This document shows positions 1 through 9,892 of a stretch of DNA of 64,000 nucleotides, one piece after another. Position 1 is the first letter of the stretch, and each line of letters starts with the position of its first letter. The position numbers and the translations under genes are program-made. The notes beneath the pieces were generated by a model. It made no database searches. It saw nothing but the letters and a program-made list of their open reading frames with translations, and was not told the origin of the DNA. The stretch is from Sarcomyxa edulis (taxonomy: Eukaryota; Basidiomycota; Agaricomycetes; Agaricales; Mycenaceae), in NCBI GenBank assembly GCA_009761415.1, contig QUOL01000021.1, positions 62,001-126,000 on the forward strand, written 5' to 3'.

Positions 1-1000
1 GGACTCGTCAGCTCGTTCCGTCTTTGTATCTCTTCTGCGTCGTCAAACTCGCGTTTTTGGCCGTTTCACTCCTCGACTTGTTTCCCATGGTCGACGGTTC
101 CAGATGACAAGTCAAACTCGACTCATCGTTGGGTGAACCTTTGGAGCGTTTGGTCTCACTCAGTTTCAAGTCCCGACCCTATGCCTTTGTACGTCAAGAA
201 CGTCAGCGTCGGATCCGGTAGATGTCCGTCCGTCCTTGGCTCAACTCGACAACGCCTAGGCTCAAGTCACAACTCTGTATCCTCCGTCGCACTCACTTTC
301 CAACTTGCCTTGGGCCGTCAACTCGTCACCACCGGTTTCTCTCCAAGTCGCAACACGTCAAATCCTCTTGGACGCAGGGATCTCTGTCCGTGAACGCAAC
401 ACCATCGGAGCTAGAAATCATCTCGCCACAACCCGTACATGTTCGAAACTCAACACGCATCGTCTCTCTCACCGTCTTGAAATTGATGTCAGCTATGTTG
501 TATGAATGAACTCCTTTTCCTACACTGGTGCTGGCGACGGTGTTTTTGTGAGTGTCTTTGTAGCAATGCATATGACAATGAACTGGCATTACATGTTGGA
601 ACTGAAGGTACGTAAAGTAAGATAGAGCACCGTGAAATCAAGATGTCGTCACACAAAGTTTATATGTCTGAAATGTAGCAGATATAAAAATTGCTAGAGC
701 GGTTCTCCAAGCATCACTTTACTGACGCATAACAGATTGTGCAGGCGTAATATGGGATATGAGATTATATTTGTACGACTATATATGACGGTGAACATGT
801 ATGCAGACTGAGACTCAAACAGTCAGGTGGTTGAACCAAGTCTATATGTGTGAGAATGAGCAGATATATGAAGCCAAGATAGATGGAGTAGAGATTGGTT
901 TCTACAAGAGTGATACAGTGTAGGTGCAGTTTTGAGTCTATATGTGTGAGAGTTGGCAGATATAGAATGTACATATCTTGAGACAGAACACATCTGATGG

Positions 1001-1491
1001 AATAGGGAATTTCAATTCCCCTTTTCCAAGAAATCACTCGTGTGTTGGAATAGGGGGCTAAATAAAGCCCTATTCCACAGATTTTTTGCCAAATTAGGCC
1101 CAATTAGGCCAAAAAAGATGGAATAGGGTACCCTATTCCAGGATCAGAAGGATAGGGCGTAGCCAGGCGTAGCTTGAAACTTTCCAAGCCGGACAATGGG
1201 GCATTGTCAAATTTCCCACCCATTAGATTTTTTACTTTTCTCTCAGACACGTCTTGGTAGTCGCTTTTGCATTCTTGGATGTTCCAAATAACAAGCCAGT
1301 GTCTTATTTGGAAAATGCTCTGGCTCCTACTGTTGTGTCAAAGAACGCCCTATTCCGTCACAGGACGCCCTATTCCGTCACAAAACACCCTATTCCGTGA
1401 CATTTCGTGACTGAACACCCTATTCCGTCACCTTTTTCGTCCGTTTTGCCTTGAAATGACCTCGGGGTTAGTGGAATAGGGCGCCCTATTC
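1001..1491. repeat. cluster of GGAATAGGG / CCCTATTCC nonamers with two 20-bp palindromes
   Basis: About eleven copies of the nonamer, in both orientations, fall within 490 bp. Two head-to-head pairs form perfect palindromes: GGAATAGGGTACCCTATTCC at about 1121-1140 and the same with a GC-GC centre at about 1472-1491. Between them are four direct copies of CCCTATTCCGT(C/G)AC, spaced 20 to 30 bp. The cluster recurs at +2141 and +4282; copy 4 keeps only its left part. Dense subterminal motifs of this kind are typical of transposase-bound ends of DNA transposons, but no transposase is present, so the role is inferred only. Confidence 0.8.
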
Positions 1492-2286
1492 CCGGATAAG
1501 AAACATAGTTTTGTTTGGTTCAATAATCCCTGTATCAAGTCTCATCCAGTTGTAACTTTACCATCCAAAATTCAAGAATTCAATGTACAGCTATACATAT
1601 CCTAACTCCAATAAATATGTTGTGATTTTATCTCTTCAAATTGAATCAATTACCTAACTTCAGTGTAATACTTTCAAGCCTAACACCACTGGAATGGGAG
1701 GCAAGCACCACATGTGTGAATTCTATCTGAGATGCTTGAAAACATATTTCCTATCTTCTAGAAGTAGAGTAGAACCCTGTATATTGATGCATACATGCTT
1801 TAGTATCTGTTGCACAACTTTGTTTCAGTCTCTCCTGGAAGTTCCTGTGCCACTCAAACACAAACAGGCCCTTTGCAAGCTTGGTTGAAGCGGGCTAGCT
1901 TAATCCTTTGGGGTACGGTCAAAGGGACCTTACACCTTGAATCTGAGCCTACAAGCCTCCCCAAGCCCTCAAAAATCAGGCCAAGCCTGCCCTGACAAGT
2001 AGTAGCCTGAATTGGCTTTGTCTGCAGGCTTTTCACGGCATAAAAAGGTATGCCTGAACGGTCCCACATAGTTTACCAAGGTTTTTGACCGCTACAAATG
2101 CAGTGGTGAAGTCGAAATTTTGTTTGGATCGCTTTTCCGAAGCCGCTCCCAATGCCTGGCTCGGATTTTGACCGTTTTGCCTTCTGCGAGCTGGAACGGA
2201 CGGGCTTGGGCAAACGGTTTCGGGTGGGAGGTCCTGAGACCCCAAGCCAACTTTCTGCCTATTCAGATTTTGCCAAGCATCGGGTC

Positions 2287-2312
2287 GAGGAGACGGGCCC
2301 CCCCGTCTCCTC
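2287..2312. repeat. GC-rich hairpin near the end of the repeat unit
   Basis: Arms GAGGAGACGGG and CCCGTCTCCTC (11 bp, perfect) flank a 4-nt C loop. The hairpin recurs at 4428-4453 and 6569-6594. It lies about 30 bp before the unit boundary. Confidence 0.85.
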
Positions 2313-2341
2313 CCCTAATTAGAGTAGGAACGTCACCCGAG

Positions 2342-4482
2342 CGTCAGCGTCGGATCCGGTAGATGTCCGTCCGTCCTTGGCTCAACTCGACAACGCCTAG
2401 GCTCAAGTCACAACTCTGTATCCTCCGTCGCACTCACTTTCCAACTTGCCTTGGGCCGTCAACTCGTCACCACCGGTTTCTCTCCAAGTCGCAACACGTC
2501 AAATCCTCTTGGACGCAGGGATCTCTGTCCGTGAACGCAACACCATCGGAGCTAGAAATCATCTCGCCACAACCCGTACATGTTCGAAACTCAACACGCA
2601 TCGTCTCTCTCACCGTCTTGAAATTGATGTCAGCTATGTTGTATGAATGAACTCCTTTTCCTACACTGGTGCTGGCGACGGTGTTTTTGTGAGTGTCTTT
2701 GTAGCAATGCATATGACAATGAACTGGCATTACATGTTGGAACTGAAGGTACGTAAAGTAAGATAGAGCACCGTGAAATCAAGATGTCGTCACACAAAGT
2801 TTATATGTCTGAAATGTAGCAGATATAAAAATTGCTAGAGCGGTTCTCCAAGCATCACTTTACTGACGCATAACAGATTGTGCAGGCGTAATATGGGATA
2901 TGAGATTATATTTGTACGACTATATATGACGGTGAACATGTATGCAGACTGAGACTCAAACAGTCAGGTGGTTGAACCAAGTCTATATGTGTGAGAATGA
3001 GCAGATATATGAAGCCAAGATAGATGGAGTAGAGATTGGTTTCTACAAGAGTGATACAGTGTAGGTGCAGTTTTGAGTCTATATGTGTGAGAGTTGGCAG
3101 ATATAGAATGTACATATCTTGAGACAGAACACATCTGATGGAATAGGGAATTTCAATTCCCCTTTTCCAAGAAATCACTCGTGTGTTGGAATAGGGGGCT
3201 AAATAAAGCCCTATTCCACAGATTTTTTGCCAAATTAGGCCCAATTAGGCCAAAAAAGATGGAATAGGGTACCCTATTCCAGGATCAGAAGGATAGGGCG
3301 TAGCCAGGCGTAGCTTGAAACTTTCCAAGCCGGACAATGGGGCATTGTCAAATTTCCCACCCATTAGATTTTTTACTTTTCTCTCAGACACGTCTTGGTA
3401 GTCGCTTTTGCATTCTTGGATGTTCCAAATAACAAGCCAGTGTCTTATTTGGAAAATGCTCTGGCTCCTACTGTTGTGTCAAAGAACGCCCTATTCCGTC
3501 ACAGGACGCCCTATTCCGTCACAAAACACCCTATTCCGTGACATTTCGTGACTGAACACCCTATTCCGTCACCTTTTTCGTCCGTTTTGCCTTGAAATGA
3601 CCTCGGGGTTAGTGGAATAGGGCGCCCTATTCCCGGATAAGAAACATAGTTTTGTTTGGTTCAATAATCCCTGTATCAAGTCTCATCCAGTTGTAACTTT
3701 ACCATCCAAAATTCAAGAATTCAATGTACAGCTATACATATCCTAACTCCAATAAATATGTTGTGATTTTATCTCTTCAAATTGAATCAATTACCTAACT
3801 TCAGTGTAATACTTTCAAGCCTAACACCACTGGAATGGGAGGCAAGCACCACATGTGTGAATTCTATCTGAGATGCTTGAAAACATATTTCCTATCTTCT
3901 AGAAGTAGAGTAGAACCCTGTATATTGATGCATACATGCTTTAGTATCTGTTGCACAACTTTGTTTCAGTCTCTCCTGGAAGTTCCTGTGCCACTCAAAC
4001 ACAAACAGGCCCTTTGCAAGCTTGGTTGAAGCGGGCTAGCTTAATCCTTTGGGGTACGGTCAAAGGGACCTTACACCTTGAATCTGAGCCTACAAGCCTC
4101 CCCAAGCCCTCAAAAATCAGGCCAAGCCTGCCCTGACAAGTAGTAGCCTGAATTGGCTTTGTCTGCAGGCTTTTCACGGCATAAAAAGGTATGCCTGAAC
4201 GGTCCCACATAGTTTACCAAGGTTTTTGACCGCTACAAATGCAGTGGTGAAGTCGAAATTTTGTTTGGATCGCTTTTCCGAAGCCGCTCCCAATGCCTGG
4301 CTCGGATTTTGACCGTTTTGCCTTCTGCGAGCTGGAACGGACGGGCTTGGGCAAACGGTTTCGGGTGGGAGGTCCTGAGACCCCAAGCCAACTTTCTGCC
4401 TATTCAGATTTTGCCAAGCATCGGGTCGAGGAGACGGGCCCCCCCGTCTCCTCCCCTAATTAGAGTAGGAACGTCACCCGAG
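2342..4482. repeat. array copy 2 (full, 2,141 bp)
   Basis: This copy is the same as copy 1 at every position compared, directly abutting it with no spacer. Confidence 0.95.
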
Positions 4483-6623
4483 CGTCAGCGTCGGATCCGG
4501 TAGATGTCCGTCCGTCCTTGGCTCAACTCGACAACGCCTAGGCTCAAGTCACAACTCTGTATCCTCCGTCGCACTCACTTTCCAACTTGCCTTGGGCCGT
4601 CAACTCGTCACCACCGGTTTCTCTCCAAGTCGCAACACGTCAAATCCTCTTGGACGCAGGGATCTCTGTCCGTGAACGCAACACCATCGGAGCTAGAAAT
4701 CATCTCGCCACAACCCGTACATGTTCGAAACTCAACACGCATCGTCTCTCTCACCGTCTTGAAATTGATGTCAGCTATGTTGTATGAATGAACTCCTTTT
4801 CCTACACTGGTGCTGGCGACGGTGTTTTTGTGAGTGTCTTTGTAGCAATGCATATGACAATGAACTGGCATTACATGTTGGAACTGAAGGTACGTAAAGT
4901 AAGATAGAGCACCGTGAAATCAAGATGTCGTCACACAAAGTTTATATGTCTGAAATGTAGCAGATATAAAAATTGCTAGAGCGGTTCTCCAAGCATCACT
5001 TTACTGACGCATAACAGATTGTGCAGGCGTAATATGGGATATGAGATTATATTTGTACGACTATATATGACGGTGAACATGTATGCAGACTGAGACTCAA
5101 ACAGTCAGGTGGTTGAACCAAGTCTATATGTGTGAGAATGAGCAGATATATGAAGCCAAGATAGATGGAGTAGAGATTGGTTTCTACAAGAGTGATACAG
5201 TGTAGGTGCAGTTTTGAGTCTATATGTGTGAGAGTTGGCAGATATAGAATGTACATATCTTGAGACAGAACACATCTGATGGAATAGGGAATTTCAATTC
5301 CCCTTTTCCAAGAAATCACTCGTGTGTTGGAATAGGGGGCTAAATAAAGCCCTATTCCACAGATTTTTTGCCAAATTAGGCCCAATTAGGCCAAAAAAGA
5401 TGGAATAGGGTACCCTATTCCAGGATCAGAAGGATAGGGCGTAGCCAGGCGTAGCTTGAAACTTTCCAAGCCGGACAATGGGGCATTGTCAAATTTCCCA
5501 CCCATTAGATTTTTTACTTTTCTCTCAGACACGTCTTGGTAGTCGCTTTTGCATTCTTGGATGTTCCAAATAACAAGCCAGTGTCTTATTTGGAAAATGC
5601 TCTGGCTCCTACTGTTGTGTCAAAGAACGCCCTATTCCGTCACAGGACGCCCTATTCCGTCACAAAACACCCTATTCCGTGACATTTCGTGACTGAACAC
5701 CCTATTCCGTCACCTTTTTCGTCCGTTTTGCCTTGAAATGACCTCGGGGTTAGTGGAATAGGGCGCCCTATTCCCGGATAAGAAACATAGTTTTGTTTGG
5801 TTCAATAATCCCTGTATCAAGTCTCATCCAGTTGTAACTTTACCATCCAAAATTCAAGAATTCAATGTACAGCTATACATATCCTAACTCCAATAAATAT
5901 GTTGTGATTTTATCTCTTCAAATTGAATCAATTACCTAACTTCAGTGTAATACTTTCAAGCCTAACACCACTGGAATGGGAGGCAAGCACCACATGTGTG
6001 AATTCTATCTGAGATGCTTGAAAACATATTTCCTATCTTCTAGAAGTAGAGTAGAACCCTGTATATTGATGCATACATGCTTTAGTATCTGTTGCACAAC
6101 TTTGTTTCAGTCTCTCCTGGAAGTTCCTGTGCCACTCAAACACAAACAGGCCCTTTGCAAGCTTGGTTGAAGCGGGCTAGCTTAATCCTTTGGGGTACGG
6201 TCAAAGGGACCTTACACCTTGAATCTGAGCCTACAAGCCTCCCCAAGCCCTCAAAAATCAGGCCAAGCCTGCCCTGACAAGTAGTAGCCTGAATTGGCTT
6301 TGTCTGCAGGCTTTTCACGGCATAAAAAGGTATGCCTGAACGGTCCCACATAGTTTACCAAGGTTTTTGACCGCTACAAATGCAGTGGTGAAGTCGAAAT
6401 TTTGTTTGGATCGCTTTTCCGAAGCCGCTCCCAATGCCTGGCTCGGATTTTGACCGTTTTGCCTTCTGCGAGCTGGAACGGACGGGCTTGGGCAAACGGT
6501 TTCGGGTGGGAGGTCCTGAGACCCCAAGCCAACTTTCTGCCTATTCAGATTTTGCCAAGCATCGGGTCGAGGAGACGGGCCCCCCCGTCTCCTCCCCTAA
6601 TTAGAGTAGGAACGTCACCCGAG
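4483..6623. repeat. array copy 3 (full, 2,141 bp)
   Basis: This copy is the same as copies 1 and 2 at every position compared, directly abutting copy 2. Confidence 0.95.
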
Positions 6624-7580
6624 CGTCAGCGTCGGATCCGGTAGATGTCCGTCCGTCCTTGGCTCAACTCGACAACGCCTAGGCTCAAGTCACAACTCTG
6701 TATCCTCCGTCGCACTCACTTTCCAACTTGCCTTGGGCCGTCAACTCGTCACCACCGGTTTCTCTCCAAGTCGCAACACGTCAAATCCTCTTGGACGCAG
6801 GGATCTCTGTCCGTGAACGCAACACCATCGGAGCTAGAAATCATCTCGCCACAACCCGTACATGTTCGAAACTCAACACGCATCGTCTCTCTCACCGTCT
6901 TGAAATTGATGTCAGCTATGTTGTATGAATGAACTCCTTTTCCTACACTGGTGCTGGCGACGGTGTTTTTGTGAGCGTCTTTGTAGCAATGCATATGACA
7001 ATGAACTGGCATTACATGTTGGAACTGAAGGTACGTAAAGTAAGATAGAGCACCGTGAAATCAAGATGTCGTCACACAAAGTTTATATGTCTGAAATGTA
7101 GCAGATATAAAAATTGCTAGAGCGGTTCTCCAAGCATCACTTTACTGACGCATAACAGATTGTGCAGGCGTAATATGGGATATGAGATTATATTTGTACG
7201 ACTATATATGACGGTGAACATGTATGCAGACTGAGACTCAAACAGTCAGGTGGTTGAACCAAGTCTATATGTGTGAGAATGAGCAGATATATGAAGCCAA
7301 GATAGATGGAGTAGAGATTGGTTTCTACAAGAGTGATACAGTGTAGGTGCAGTTTTGAGTCTATATGTGTGAGAGTTGGCAGATATAGAATGTACATATC
7401 TTGAGACAGAACACATCTGATGGAATAGGGAATTTCAATTCCCCTTTTCCAAGAAATCACTCGTGTGTTGGAATAGGGGGCTAAATAAAGCCCTATTCCA
7501 CAGATTTTTTGCCAAATTAGGCCCAATTAGGCCAAAAAAGATGGAATAGGGTACCCTATTCCAGGATCAGAAGGATAGGG
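6624..7580. repeat. array copy 4, truncated (957 bp)
   Basis: The copy matches the unit up to 'aaggataggg' at 7571-7580 and then changes to unrelated sequence. It carries the only base change seen in the array (C at 6976). The break lies 17 bp past the palindrome at 7544-7563, so most of the nonamer cluster is lost. Confidence 0.95.
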
Positions 7581-7604
7581 AATACTAGTACAGCCCTGTG
7601 CCAA

Positions 7605-8183
7605 TCATACTCCCGCATGTGCCTCCGTCTCTGCCGTTAAAACCTCCACGTCCTCTGCCATGCGTGAGATGACGGACTGGGGCATGCCTCTATGCAGGGG
7701 CCCACCCTTTCCCGTGCCAAAGACGGGTATGCCATGGGCAGTGCAGAAGTCAGCACAAGTACGGCTGGCAAGGCGCTTACGCACCCACTCCGCTGCAGAG
7801 CCAGTGTTGAGGCTGGCATAGTACAGGGCGCGCCACAGCTGGGCAAAGACGGTGTTGTCCACGGTGGGGAAGAGGCCGCTGCAGACCACGTAGGATGGGC
7901 TGGCCAGGAGGATGCAGCACATGGCAGAGGCAGGGAGGGCAAGCTTGTAAGAGACGCGCTGGCCTGAGGCATTGGAGGAGGGGATGGTAAGGCGCTTCTG
8001 TATCAGCTTGTCTGCAGCCACCTTGCGCTGCAGGTACTCCTCTATGACCTCGAAATTGAGAGGCAGTGTGTCCCGCAGGTAACTGCCCCCATCAAAGGTG
8101 CCACCGATGCGCACGGACGGGTGGATGTGCACCCCTTGACGGAGATGGGCACTGACGAGGGCAAGGAGCTCACTTCTGTTCAT
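7605..8183 (-). CDS. unrecognised protein, third frame of the GC-rich island
   Basis: This is an intact frame of 192 codons from ATG at 8183 (start MNRSELLALVS) to TGA at 7605. The frame stays open upstream to 8324, but that extension is proline- and cysteine-rich and crosses the 16-nt junction motif, so 8183 is the better start; it lies 31 nt after the motif. The product has one hydrophobic stretch near the middle (SAMCCILLASPSYVVCSG) and no signal peptide. I do not recognise a family. It is the only undamaged frame of the island and ends 24 bp before the truncated repeat copy. Whether it is expressed is unknown. Confidence 0.5.
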   Translation of the reverse strand: MNRSELLALVSAHLRQGVHIHPSVRIGGTFDGGSYLRDTLPLNFEVIEEYLQRKVAADKLIQKRLTIPSSNASGQRVSYKLALPASAMCCILLASPSYVVCSGLFPTVDNTVFAQLWRALYYASLNTGSAAEWVRKRLASRTCADFCTAHGIPVFGTGKGGPLHRGMPQSVISRMAEDVEVLTAETEAHAGV

Positions 8184-8214
8184 GTCTGTGCCGGATGCAG
8201 CCCGGGCTCCGGCA

Positions 8215-8230
8215 CGTCCCGTTTTAAAAC
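8215..8230 (-). promoter_or_regulatory. 16-nt junction motif, copy 2
   Basis: CGTCCCGTTTTAAAAC on the plus strand reads GTTTTAAAACGGGACG on the coding strand. It lies 93 nt after the stop of the second frame and 31 nt before the ATG of the third. It is identical to 9192-9207. The same motif in each gap between genes is what gene-end/gene-start signals look like in non-segmented negative-strand RNA viruses; that reading is inference. Confidence 0.55.
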
Positions 8231-8323
8231 ATGGCATGCGGGCATTGTAACGGGCGGGCAGGTGCAGTACGTGATGGCATGACGGGGGCTGTGGAGGGAC
8301 AAGGAGCAGGGCACTCAGCGGCA

Positions 8324-9085
8324 TCAGAAGACGCTGCCAACGCCAGTGCTGCGGCTGACGTAGGTGACGTTGAAGCCATTGAGGAGCATGGAGATGTCCA
8401 GGCCCTTCGCGCCAAAGGCACGGCAGACCTCCCTCACGATGTAGAGGGCACTTCCGTATGCATTGGTGCCATTGCCGTCCTCGTCAATGCCCATGATGCG
8501 GTCCTTGCTGATGTAGCGGAAGGACCATCCTTGGGACATTGTGAGGGCGGACTCGTACTCAGGGTCCTGGGAGCACACGGTGAGAAGGAGGACGACGAGG
8601 GCTGAGACCACCTTTGACTCATGCCAGTTGGGGCCAATGGCCTCCCTGTGGGCCTTGAGTGCGCGGCGCATCTCCCTCTCGGTGAGGGTGGCAATGGAGG
8701 GATCTGTCTGGCTGCGCGTGTACCCCAGGACTGCCCACACACACGCGTGCATGACTGTGGGGAAGGTGAGGCCAGCGAAGGTGACGCTCCTGGGCGCCAG
8801 TGGGTCGATGATGCTGGCAATGACCCCTTCGATGTCCTTGAGGCCGATGTGCCCACTGAGAGTGCCTTTGATGGACGCATCAGTCCTTGAGGGCGCCCCT
8901 GTGCTCACTGACCGGATGGAGCCATGGAGGGAGGCCGTTGGGGAGGTGCGGATGATCTCAGGCACCCGAGCCACAGGGCCAGGCATGCGGTACGAGTGGT
9001 CCCACACAAATCACACCAGCATCAGGGAGAGCAAGGCCAAGGTGCGCCTGGATGCCATTGCTGCTGCTGTGGCTGCCATGGACAT
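8324..9085 (-). pseudogene. unrecognised protein, second frame of the GC-rich island, with an in-frame stop
   Basis: The frame is open from about 9010 down to TGA at 8326-8324, roughly 227 codons. Going upstream it continues in the same frame, past one TGA at 9013-9011, to an ATG at 9085. Without that ATG the longest frame would have to start at a GTG (9007). The composition (hydrophobic helices, GC-rich third positions) is protein-like throughout. The stop codon of this frame overlaps an ATG of the extended next frame as TGATG. No domain is recognised. The in-frame TGA suggests decay; a TGA read as Trp would be the alternative. A helical RNA-binding or nucleoprotein-like role is only a guess from gene position. 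Confidence 0.45.
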
Positions 9086-9191
9086 GGACGACACGGGCTT
9101 TGTGACCGTGCACGTCCCTGCCGCCACCTCAGGCCCCTCCCTCTCCTGCAGTGCACGCCCGGCCCGTCTCCCGCCCCATTGCCAGCCCGCC

Positions 9192-9207
9192 CGTCCCGTT
9201 TTAAAAC
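9192..9207 (-). promoter_or_regulatory. 16-nt junction motif, copy 1
   Basis: This copy is identical to the motif at 8215-8230. It is immediately preceded on the coding strand by a second TTTTAAAA block (9210-9217) that contains the stop codon of the upstream frame. The second frame of the island starts 107 nt downstream. Confidence 0.55.
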
Positions 9208-9211
9208 GCTT

Positions 9212-9470
9212 TTAAAACACTGCAATGGCAGTGACAGTGTCAATGGCTGTGAGGCGGATGGCATTGTACATGGGGACGGCAATGGAGGAGGCCACAGGCG
9301 CGAAGGCAGAGGGCAGGCGGGCACTCAGAGGAAGCTTGCAACAGCCTTGTACCTCTTGCGGAAGGCCCCTGTGATGTCAGCGTGGATGTGCTCATCCGTG
9401 AAGACGGCATATATCCGCTACAGTGCTAGCAGAGCAAAGCTGAGAGCAGAATACGGCAAGTGTTTCTAGA
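9212..9470 (-). pseudogene. C-terminal remnant of a first gene in the GC-rich island, frameshifted
   Basis: Two overlapping minus-strand frames look like consecutive parts of one protein. One runs from just after a TAG at 9420-9418 to a TGA at 9327-9325. The other runs from 9325 to TAA at 9214-9212. A small indel near 9326 would join them. The second frame ends within the first TTTTAAAA block, 4 nt before the 16-nt junction motif. Upstream of 9470 the protein-like composition disappears, so only the tail of the gene is present. Confidence 0.4.
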
Positions 9471-9892
9471 GCTGACAATTGGTATCTCTACTTTGAACAG
9501 GTTCTTGACATAATTTACTTACATCAAGCCTCGATTGCATTTCACTATTCCCAATAGCTTCAGAAGCTTTGTGGAGAAGAGATGGTCTCTGACAGGGTTG
9601 TAGCTGTGGGTTGAGATGATACATGGTGATGGTGGTGAGAGCAAGAGATTGGAATCAGATCGAACTTACACGGCCAAGTCCTCGGCATTCACAAAGAGTC
9701 ATTTTTCTGTTTTCCTCAAGAGGGGCTGCTGAACACTACCAGCATTTCACTTCTACAAGTTCATAACTACATATTGTATGTATATCTTCAGACACAAAAA
9801 TGTACTCAAAGGACAGAGAAGTACCCGAAATATGATCACAATGAGTATGAACCAAGACCATAGGGTAAGCAGAAGAACGGAGTGCAAAGCCT
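9471..9892. other. non-coding, 3' flank of the next gene
   Basis: This is AT-richer sequence of ordinary character between the island and the 3' end of the coiled-coil gene. I see no gene or RNA. It probably holds the 3' UTR of that gene. Confidence 0.5.

Larger units (their letters stand above)
201..2341. repeat. array copy 1 (full, 2,141 bp)
   Basis: This is the first full unit. Three short degenerate copies of a 'tatatgt...gcagatata' motif lie near 660, 841 and 939. A nonamer cluster occupies about 1000-1491, and a GC hairpin sits near the end of the unit. Confidence 0.95.
201..7580. repeat. tandem array of a 2,141-bp unit, about 3.45 copies
   Basis: The same sequence recurs with a constant offset of 2,141 bp. 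Copies start at 201, 2342, 4483 and 6624, and the last copy is cut at 7580. The first copy begins where the preceding DNA stops matching the end of the unit (base 200 differs from base 2341). By eye the copies are identical except for one transition, T at 553, 2694 and 4835 against C at 6976. No credible protein gene lies in the unit; its short ORFs are repeated only because the DNA is. The near-identity implies recent amplification, gene conversion or an assembly artefact. Confidence 0.97.
7581..9470 (-). other. GC-rich coding island of foreign character
   Basis: From the break in the repeat array to about 9470 the base composition changes to clearly GC-rich, with a strong preference for G or C at third codon positions on the minus strand. 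That is unlike the neighbouring genes. Three consecutive minus-strand frames without introns lie here (about 9417-9212, 9085-8324, 8183-7605). An identical 16-nt motif sits in both gaps between them. Intronless coding in an intron-dense genome, alien composition and tandem compact genes suggest an inserted piece of another replicon. An endogenised RNA-virus segment is one possibility and a plasmid or DNA-virus fragment is another. None of the proteins is recognised. Confidence 0.6.

Noticed and set aside
222..509. 95-, 66- and 87-codon ORFs in the first part of each repeat unit, on both strands
   Set aside because: They overlap one another on opposite strands, show no coding bias and have no splice signals or domains.
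765..1103. 112-codon minus-strand ORF repeated in all four array copies
   Set aside because: It is repeated only because the whole 2,141-bp unit is repeated. Its composition is not protein-like, it crosses part of the nonamer cluster, and no domain is visible.
201..7580. CRISPR array or rDNA repeat
   Set aside because: The unit is 2.1 kb with no short repeat-spacer pattern, the genome is eukaryotic, and no rRNA sequence is recognisable.
8541..9215. 224-codon plus-strand ORF antisense to the GC-rich island
   Set aside because: In GC-rich DNA with strong third-position bias the opposite strand stays open by default. The minus-strand frames have the better composition and the junction motifs. 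The stretch near 9020-9130 does look protein-like on plus, so I am not fully certain there.
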